Origin: DASSBG01 sp963800395
GTDB lineage: Bacteria; Pseudomonadota; Gammaproteobacteria; Xanthomonadales; Rhodanobacteraceae
DNA length: 64,000 nucleotides
Direction: 5' to 3'
Assembly: GCA_963800395.1 (NCBI GenBank)
Contig: CAWDBD010000020.1
Coordinates: 14,338 to 78,337, forward strand
The notes under the pieces are model-generated. The model made no database searches. It was not told the DNA's origin and worked only from the letters and a program-made list of their open reading frames with translations. The position numbers and the translations under genes were made by a program. Positions 58,899-64,000 of this stretch are shown piece by piece; the stretch's first letter is position 1; each line of letters opens with the position of its first letter.

Positions 58899-61133
58899 CT
58901 ACAACTCGAACCGGTAGTTGAGCTTGACCAGCAGCTGCTCGTCGTTACGCAAGGAGAAGCTGCGCCCGAACAGGCTGCCCACGTCGCGCGCCTGTTCGGT
59001 GAGGTCGTAACCGCCGCGGCCATACACGATGTAAAGCCAGGACAGCGGCGCCAGCTCGTAGCGGTAGCGGATCTGCAGACCCAGATTGCGCACGCTGAAA
59101 TCGCTCACCGGATCGTTGACGGCATCGGCGCCACCATCGGCACGCACCCGGTAGGCCTGATTGAGGGGCGCATTGAGGCTCAGTGCCTGCAGCTTGAAAC
59201 GCAGCTCCTGGCGCTGGCCGATACTCCAGTCGAAACCGCTGTCGAGCTGCAGCGCGCGCTCGTTGAAGCTGCCAATCAGGTTGTCGTGCTGCCACACCAG
59301 CCAGCCTGGCGTACGCTCGGCGTACACCCCGGCATACAGGCTGAAGGCATCGCTGACGTAGAAGGTCGGCTTGAGCTGCGCGTTGTAGCCGATCTTGCGG
59401 TTACCGGCCAGGCCGCCGCTGAAGGCTTCGACCTGCCAGGCGAACGCCCAGCGGCCGTGACGCGGGGTACTGTGGTCGAAGTGCGCGTTGAAGTTCGGCG
59501 GCGTGCGCAGATTGCCATGGCCACGCGTCAGCAGATCATCGTAGCCGGCGCTGTTGATGTTGATCTGTGCATACTGCTTGCCGCCGTTGCGCAACTGGCT
59601 GTCGCGGCTGATGCGCAGCTGGCGGCGCAGCGTCACGCCGTGGTCGTTGTCGACGCCGTCGACACGGAAACGCCACACATGCGAACTGTAGCGCGATGAC
59701 TTGTCCATGCCGGTGTAGCGCTTCTGCACCTCGTAATGGGCGTAATTCATGCTGTTGCGCGGCAGATAACCGAAGTCGTTGATCTGCAGATGGTTGCCGA
59801 AGTGCATCGCCAGCCACTGCTGGCGCCAGCCGTGCGCCATCTCCCGCGTGGCCAGGAAGGTCGCTCCGGAACCGCGCTGGATACCGCCGTCGGTGCGGAT
59901 GTCGCTGCCGACCACGTTGCTCCAGACCGTCCATTCCGCATTCGGCTGCCAGTGGTGATCGACGCCAAGCACGGTGGCCTGGCGATCCAGAAACGGGCGA
60001 TTGACACGTGTGAGCAGCATGCCCAGGGTCTGGGTGCCAAAGTCGTGGGTCACGCGCAGGGCACCGAAATCGCGTCCGGCATCGCCGCGCTCGTCGGCTG
60101 TCAGCACCCCATAGCTGGTGTCGCCCACGCTGCCATTGAGCTTGATCGCGCCGGTGATGTCACCGGGGCCATTGCCGTTGTCGGATGGTCCGCCGACACG
60201 GCGCGTATACACCAGCGCGCTGTTGTCATCCAGCAGACTGAAATCGAAGATGCCCTGATTTTCGGTAAAGAAAGGCCGCTTGTCGCTGAAGTAGGTCTCG
60301 GTGGCACCGAAATTGACCACCAGGTCGTCGCTCTCGACCTGGCCGAAATCGGGATTGAGCGTGGCGGTGAGCTGGAACTGGCCATTCGGCTTCCAGAAAA
60401 CGTCCACGCCCTTCTTCAAATTGCTGTCACCCCGGACGTTGTCGTATACGCCCGAGACGTAGGGCGTTACTGCCAGCAGCGACTGGCTGTAGCTGGCCAC
60501 CTCGACCGGCTTGAAATCAGACAGAAAGCGCGAGCGCTCGTAGCTGGCGGTCGGCCAGGCCATGCGCTCACCCGTGCTGCCGACGACGCGATCCAGATAC
60601 AGGCCGATGGTGCGTGTGTCGCCATCCACCGAATGCATCGGCGCGGTATACCAGGGAATCAGCACCTCGGCACTCCAGCCCTGCTTGTCCTCGCCTACGG
60701 CATGCTTCCAGCGTCCGTCCCAGTCCTTGCTGAAATGGTTTTCGCTGGTGATGACCGCGTCGAAGATGCCGTCGGTGGAACTGACGGTGAAATCGAAACC
60801 GGTGGCGCCATCGCCGTCGAAATCGACCATCACGTTGATGCGGTCGACCTGATCGTCAAAGTCACGCTGCTCGCGCCGATGGGTGCGGCGCACACCGGGC
60901 GGCTGTGTGCAGCGGAATGCGACTGCCAGGCCATTCGGCGTCGCCTTGATCCAGGCCTCGGTCGGCAACGTTCCGGGCTTGCGTGTCAGTGGCTGTACCT
61001 GGCGAAAATCGGTGACGTGGCGAGCCCCCTGCCATTCATGCGGGTCGATGTGGCCATCAATGACGATGCCGTCGGCATGGGCAGGCGTGGCAGACGTGGC
61101 CAGCGCCGCGAACGCGAGCGGAAGTGAAAGCAT
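58899..61133 (-). CDS. DUF5916 outer-membrane protein with N-terminal CBM9-like domain
   Basis: A 744-residue protein with a signal peptide (MLSLPLAFAALATSATPAHA). A CBM9-like beta-sandwich follows (about 25-200, IDGHIDPHEWQGARHVTDFR, INVMVDFDGDGATGFDFTVS, WSAEVLIPWYTAP) and then a long beta-barrel domain of alternating aromatic strands (LNPDFGQVESDDLVVNFGAT, KRPFFTENQGIFDF), ending in a terminal Phe-x-Leu strand (LLVKLNYRFEL). The pair of domains is DUF5916 in gammaproteobacteria and Bacteroidota, often linked to carbohydrate or hydrolase loci. Substrate unknown. No partner gene is adjacent. Confidence 0.9.
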   Translation of the reverse strand: MLSLPLAFAALATSATPAHADGIVIDGHIDPHEWQGARHVTDFRQVQPLTRKPGTLPTEAWIKATPNGLAVAFRCTQPPGVRRTHRREQRDFDDQVDRINVMVDFDGDGATGFDFTVSSTDGIFDAVITSENHFSKDWDGRWKHAVGEDKQGWSAEVLIPWYTAPMHSVDGDTRTIGLYLDRVVGSTGERMAWPTASYERSRFLSDFKPVEVASYSQSLLAVTPYVSGVYDNVRGDSNLKKGVDVFWKPNGQFQLTATLNPDFGQVESDDLVVNFGATETYFSDKRPFFTENQGIFDFSLLDDNSALVYTRRVGGPSDNGNGPGDITGAIKLNGSVGDTSYGVLTADERGDAGRDFGALRVTHDFGTQTLGMLLTRVNRPFLDRQATVLGVDHHWQPNAEWTVWSNVVGSDIRTDGGIQRGSGATFLATREMAHGWRQQWLAMHFGNHLQINDFGYLPRNSMNYAHYEVQKRYTGMDKSSRYSSHVWRFRVDGVDNDHGVTLRRQLRISRDSQLRNGGKQYAQININSAGYDDLLTRGHGNLRTPPNFNAHFDHSTPRHGRWAFAWQVEAFSGGLAGNRKIGYNAQLKPTFYVSDAFSLYAGVYAERTPGWLVWQHDNLIGSFNERALQLDSGFDWSIGQRQELRFKLQALSLNAPLNQAYRVRADGGADAVNDPVSDFSVRNLGLQIRYRYELAPLSWLYIVYGRGGYDLTEQARDVGSLFGRSFSLRNDEQLLVKLNYRFEL

Positions 61134-61353
61134 GCAGGTTGGACCTTTGCGTGAACACTCAAGATGAGATGCACATTGTCCGTGCCCGGTTTGCATCAAA
61201 TCGACGGCCACAAGTCATGTGTGACCTATGGCACAAGCGGACTGTTTCGCTTTACCCGGCCACGGCTTCGGCCGATGAATTGAATACCACGCATGACAGG
61301 CGGCGCTGCTCTGCTCAGCCGTGAAGAGATGGTGATACTGTTTTCGCTCCGGC

Positions 61354-61674
61354 TCAGCCGGAATGCTTGCGCCACAACGCCGCACGCACGATCAATCCTG
61401 CCAGCAGGCATGCCGAGAAGGCGGCGTAGGCACACAGGGCAGCAAGCACCTGCGGCCAGATATCGCCCGATCGGTGACCCAGCGCGTCGGTGGGTGCAGG
61501 CGGTTGCCCGTGTTGTGCCAGCAAGGCGCCACCGATGGCGGCCAGCAACGCGATCAAGATAATAGCCGCATCAAACACGCGACGCCCGCGGGTGCGCGGC
61601 AGGTTGCGCGGAAACACCCAGTACAGGAAGCACAGAATCAGCAACCAGGGTGCAAGCAGAGCTACGGCAAGCAC
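61354..61674 (-). CDS. Small three-span membrane protein of unknown function
   Basis: A 106-residue protein with three hydrophobic segments: MLAVALLAPWLLILCFLYWV, AAIILIALLAAIGGALLAQH and AALCAYAAFSACLLAGLIV, and a basic C-terminus (RAALWRKHSG). No motif is recognised. It begins three bases after the trpS stop codon and is certainly on the same transcript. No functional link to tRNA charging is evident. Confidence 0.78.
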   Translation of the reverse strand: MLAVALLAPWLLILCFLYWVFPRNLPRTRGRRVFDAAIILIALLAAIGGALLAQHGQPPAPTDALGHRSGDIWPQVLAALCAYAAFSACLLAGLIVRAALWRKHSG

Positions 61675-61677
61675 GGC

Positions 61678-63030
61678 TCAGTCACCCCCGCCTTCGGCAA
61701 GCGCCCGTCGCAGGCGACGAGCGGCCGCATCGCGGGCTTCATCCGAGTCAAATTCCGGGCTGGTGGCAATATGTTCTCCATCGAGTGACAGTGCCAGCGC
61801 CCTGTCCTTCACATCAACCACCATGCCGGAGCCGGATTGCAGCAAGTTGGCAGAACACCGGCCCGCCGCCTTGGGGTCATCAAAGCGACGCGACAACGCC
61901 AGCTCGTCACCATTGGCCGCCAGCAGGCGAAACCTGAAGCTGCCATCCTCATCGCGAAAACTGACCATGCGCAACGACGCCGATGTCTTTTTCCGACGCC
62001 TGGCGCGCTTGCCCGCATTGGCCGCACCCTGGCCAAGGCCCACCGCATCGCGCAAACGTGCCAGCAGTGGTGTCGCCAGCTTGCGTGCTTTGTCTGCGCC
62101 GGCCCGGAGTATGTCCTCGATATCATCAGGCCGCGCCATCAGGTACTCGTAGCGATCACGCATGGGGGCGAGCTCGGCCTCGATCATTTCGACCAGCTGC
62201 TTCTTGGCCTCGCCCCAGGCCAGACCGGACTCCAGCTCGGCGCGGAACCTGTCTGCCAGCGCGGCGTCGGCAAAGGCGCGATAAATGGTGAACAGCGCCG
62301 AGCTGTCGGCATCCTTGGGCTCGCCCGGCTCGCGCGAATCGGTGACGATACGCATCACCGCGGCGCGGGTTGCCTTGGCGCCACCTTCGAAGAGCGGAAT
62401 GGTGTTGTCATAACTCTTCGACATCTTGCGGCCGTCGAGCCCGGGCAAGGTGGCAACCTGCTCTTCGATGGCGGCCTCGGGCAGCACGAAGAATTCATCG
62501 CCGTAGATATGGTTGAAGCGCTGCGCGATATCACGCGCCATCTCGATATGCTGGATCTGATCGCGTCCCACCGGCACCGTGTTGGCATTGAACGCCAGAA
62601 TGTCGGCCGCCATCAGTACCGGATACATGTACAGCCCTGCCGTGACGCCTGAATCCGGGTCCTCGCCGGCATCGGTGTTGGCATCGACCGCGGCCTTGTA
62701 GGCGTGTGCGCGGTTGAGCATTCCCTTGGCGGTGACGCAGGTAAGCAGCCAGGTCAACTCGGGAATCTCGGGGATGTCGGACTGGCGATAGAATGTGGCG
62801 CGCTCCGGGTCCAGGCCCGCCGCCAGCCAGGTGGCGGCAATCTCCAGTCGCGAGCGCTGCACACGTGCCGGGTCCGTGGACTTGATCAGCGCGTGATAGT
62901 CGGCCATGAAATAAAAGGCATCAACCGCATCGCGCCTGCTGGCAGCAACCGCCGGGCGGATGGCGCCAACGTAATTGCCCAGATGCGGGGTGCCGGTGGT
63001 GGTGATGCCGGTCAGGACTCGTGTGCGCAT
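61678..63030 (-). CDS. trpS: Tryptophan-tRNA ligase with a C-terminal DUF1508-like extension
   Basis: Class Ic aminoacyl-tRNA synthetase. The catalytic part (residues 1-about 335) has the HIGH-type motif GTPHLGNYVG and the KMSKS motif DGRKMSKSYDN, with VGRDQIQHIEMARDIAQRFN. The 450-residue chain exceeds the common 330-340: after a basic linker (GKRARRRKKTS) there is an about 85-residue domain, FRFRLLAANGDELALSRRFD continuing to the C-terminus, whose 'F-x-L-x-A-x-N-G ... S-x-x-F/Y' pattern resembles DUF1508/YegP. A DUF1508 protein is encoded by the divergent neighbour at 63163. Longer TrpRS with such a tail exists in xanthomonads and relatives. Confidence 0.93.
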   Translation of the reverse strand: MRTRVLTGITTTGTPHLGNYVGAIRPAVAASRRDAVDAFYFMADYHALIKSTDPARVQRSRLEIAATWLAAGLDPERATFYRQSDIPEIPELTWLLTCVTAKGMLNRAHAYKAAVDANTDAGEDPDSGVTAGLYMYPVLMAADILAFNANTVPVGRDQIQHIEMARDIAQRFNHIYGDEFFVLPEAAIEEQVATLPGLDGRKMSKSYDNTIPLFEGGAKATRAAVMRIVTDSREPGEPKDADSSALFTIYRAFADAALADRFRAELESGLAWGEAKKQLVEMIEAELAPMRDRYEYLMARPDDIEDILRAGADKARKLATPLLARLRDAVGLGQGAANAGKRARRRKKTSASLRMVSFRDEDGSFRFRLLAANGDELALSRRFDDPKAAGRCSANLLQSGSGMVVDVKDRALALSLDGEHIATSPEFDSDEARDAAARRLRRALAEGGGD

Positions 63031-63162
63031 GTCTCGGGTGTGTTCAGGTCAGCCGCCAAGTGTACGCCACCTGACGCCCTGTATTCCATGCTTACAGCCA
63101 GACCGGGAAATGCAGTAGGATCACAGGGGATTTATCCAACAGCGAACTCCAAGGAGCGCATC

Positions 63163-63492
63163 ATGGCAGGCAAGTTCGAATGCACGGTGAGCAGGGCCGG
63201 CAAACACCGTTTCAACCTCAAGGCCGGTAACGGGCAAGTCATCCTCACCAGCCAGGGCTACAGTGATCGCGCCGGATGCAAGAACGGCATCGCCTCGGTG
63301 CGCAAGCACAGCGCCGCCGATGCCAACTTCGAAAAGAAGACCTCGACCGACGGCAAGGCATACTTTGTGCTCAAGGCCTCAAACGGTCAGGTCATCGGCA
63401 CCAGCCAGCGCTATGCCAGCCAGTCCAGCTGCAACAACGGCATCGAGTCGGTCAAGCGCCACGCCAGGGACGCCAGGGAAGTCGAGGCGTGA
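63163..63492 (+). CDS. DUF1508 (YegP-like) protein, two repeats
   Basis: A 109-residue cytoplasmic protein with two DUF1508 repeats: CTVSRAGKHRFNLKAGNGQV with ILTSQGYSDRAGC, then TSTDGKAYFVLKASNGQVIG with TSQRYASQSSCNNGIESVKR. YegP-family proteins are small alpha-beta homodimers of unknown function, often stress-linked. AAGGAG lies seven bases before ATG 63163. It diverges from trpS, whose C-terminal domain has a similar pattern. A heptamer-array element begins four bases after its stop codon. Confidence 0.93.
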   Translation: MAGKFECTVSRAGKHRFNLKAGNGQVILTSQGYSDRAGCKNGIASVRKHSAADANFEKKTSTDGKAYFVLKASNGQVIGTSQRYASQSSCNNGIESVKRHARDAREVEA

Positions 63493-63495
63493 GTG

Positions 63496-63648
63496 GCGGT
63501 TAGCGGTTAGCGGTTAGCGGTTAGCGGTTAGCGGTTAGCGGTTAGCGGAGGAGTATCGGCGCTCGGCACGGCCGGGTGCAAGCAGGCGACACCAGCGCTT
63601 AGCGCTTACTGCTTACTGCTTACTGCTTACCGCTCACCGCTCACCGCC
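63496..63648. repeat. Second heptamer-array hairpin element: GCGGTTA x7, spacer, complementary GCTYASY x7
   Basis: Seven perfect, in-phase copies of GCGGTTA (63496-63544, plus a partial eighth) are followed by a 48-bp spacer and seven in-phase units of GCTTAGC, GCTTACT (three), GCTTACC and GCTCACC (two) at 63597-63645. The right-hand units are the reverse complement of the left-hand unit with a few transitions, so the arms can pair. Architecture is that of the element at 49156-49349 with a different unit. The element occupies nearly all of the space between the DUF1508 and arginase genes. Confidence 0.92.
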
Positions 63649-63659
63649 AGTCGCCCGCA

Positions 63660-64000
63660 TCAGGCGCGGATCAGGGTCGACTTGCCAAACAGGCTTTCCA
63701 CCAGATCCACGACCAGCTCGGCAGTGCGATTGCGTTCGTCCAGAGCCGGATTGAGTTCCACGATATCCAGCGAGCTCAGGCGACCGGTGTCGGCAATCAT
63801 TTCCATGCACAGCTGTGCTTCGCGATAGTCGGGGCCACCGGGAACCGTGGTTCCCACCGCAGGCGCAATGCCGGGGTCAAGAAAATCCACGTCAAAACTG
63901 ACGTGCAGATGGGTATCGTCATCAACCCCCGCCAACGCATCCCGCATGGTGGCCTGCATGCCGTTCTCATCGATATAACGCATGTCGTACACATCCAGCC
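63660..64000 (-). CDS. rocF: C-terminal part of arginase (gene runs off the window)
   Basis: The frame is open to the window edge and encodes at least 113 residues: LDVYDMRYIDENGMQATMRD, the metal-binding motif HVSFDVDFLDPGIAPAVGTT, and VPGGPDYREAQLCMEMIADT then LDIVELNPALDERN. These are the C-terminal half of an arginase, which hydrolyses arginine to ornithine and urea using two Mn ions. The 5' end lies outside. With the agmatine pathway genes at 29-33 kb the genome can make putrescine from arginine by two routes (ornithine or agmatine), by inference. Confidence 0.92.
   Translation of the reverse strand, partial: LDVYDMRYIDENGMQATMRDALAGVDDDTHLHVSFDVDFLDPGIAPAVGTTVPGGPDYREAQLCMEMIADTGRLSSLDIVELNPALDERNRTAELVVDLVESLFGKSTLIRA

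Noticed and set aside
58676..59023. 115-codon minus-strand open frame running from the DUF5916 gene into the intergenic repeat
   Set aside because: Its C-terminal part is translated from the CGCAAAG-type repeat and the rest is out of frame with the DUF5916 gene.
63496..63648. CRISPR array or Chi-like site cluster
   Set aside because: Seven-base unit without spacers; the arms are complementary, which CRISPR repeats in one array are not.

Overview
The window is ordinary chromosomal DNA of a GC-rich gammaproteobacterium, most likely a member of the Lysobacterales (Xanthomonadales). The inference rests on gene order (rpoE-rseA-degP-lepA-lepB-rnc-era-recO and surE-pcm-yqaA-nlpD), a Tat-type class A beta-lactamase, a C- type L36 protein, and two secreted proteins that end in a short S-D-x-I-F-x-D-x-[FY]-E tail. 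No rRNA, prophage, integrase, transposase gene or CRISPR array is visible. Almost all DNA is coding. The exceptions are short intergenic spaces, several of which hold hairpin-forming repeats.

Layout. 1-11.3 kb: a partial secreted protein, a receiver-Hpt protein, then a long minus-strand block read as rpoE, rseA, degP, an FG-GAP secreted protein, lepA, lepB, DUF4845, rnc, era, recO. This is an envelope-stress and protein-export/RNA-processing cluster; rseB is absent and the FG-GAP gene is inserted in it. 11.5-15 kb: two abutting palindromic repeat elements, then a degenerate-receiver/PAS/GAF/GGDEF/EAL protein coupled to an unknown 169-residue protein. 15-21.3 kb: a fatty-acid oxidation multifunctional protein, an EamA transporter, DUF2058, slyX, ugd and an FKBP isomerase. 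21.7-24.9 kb: a GntR/ABC transporter operon led by an unknown small membrane protein, a strong terminator, and an HExxH membrane protein. 25-29.4 kb: fumC, a 121-bp hairpin element, a FemAB-like acetyltransferase with aat, an orphan ykgO and a small secreted protein. 29.4-37.9 kb: agmatine deiminase and N-carbamoylputrescine amidase (putrescine synthesis) separated by a drug exporter, then TraB-family and DUF349 proteins and two cytochromes c. 37.9-42.7 kb: nfuA, nlpD-like, yqaA, pcm, surE, a Smr protein and tRNA-Arg(CCT). 42.9-53.7 kb: amino-acid catabolism (ALDH7-type dehydrogenase, fumarylacetoacetase, hmgA, hppD with a divergent MarR regulator, a POT peptide transporter, and tryptophan 2,3-dioxygenase), plus a secreted beta-helix protein. 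53.9-57.4 kb: a pyruvate dehydrogenase-type E1alpha/E1beta/E2 operon. 57.4-64 kb: structured repeats, a Tat beta-lactamase, a DUF5916 outer-membrane protein, trpS, a DUF1508 protein and a partial arginase.

The most unusual material is non-coding. Two loci (49156-49349 and 63496-63648) have the same architecture with different sequence: a 5' array of a 7-bp unit, a short spacer, then a 3' array of the complementary 7-bp unit, so the transcript or single strand could fold into a hairpin whose arms are heptamer tandem repeats. Four further palindromic or structured repeats (11547-11731, 11728-11893, 26520-26640, 57430-57625) have near-perfect inverted ends or compensatory stem changes. Among proteins, the standouts are the shared C-terminal tail, the DUF1508-like extension on TrpRS next to a DUF1508 gene, and the unknown 169-residue partner of the GGDEF-EAL protein.
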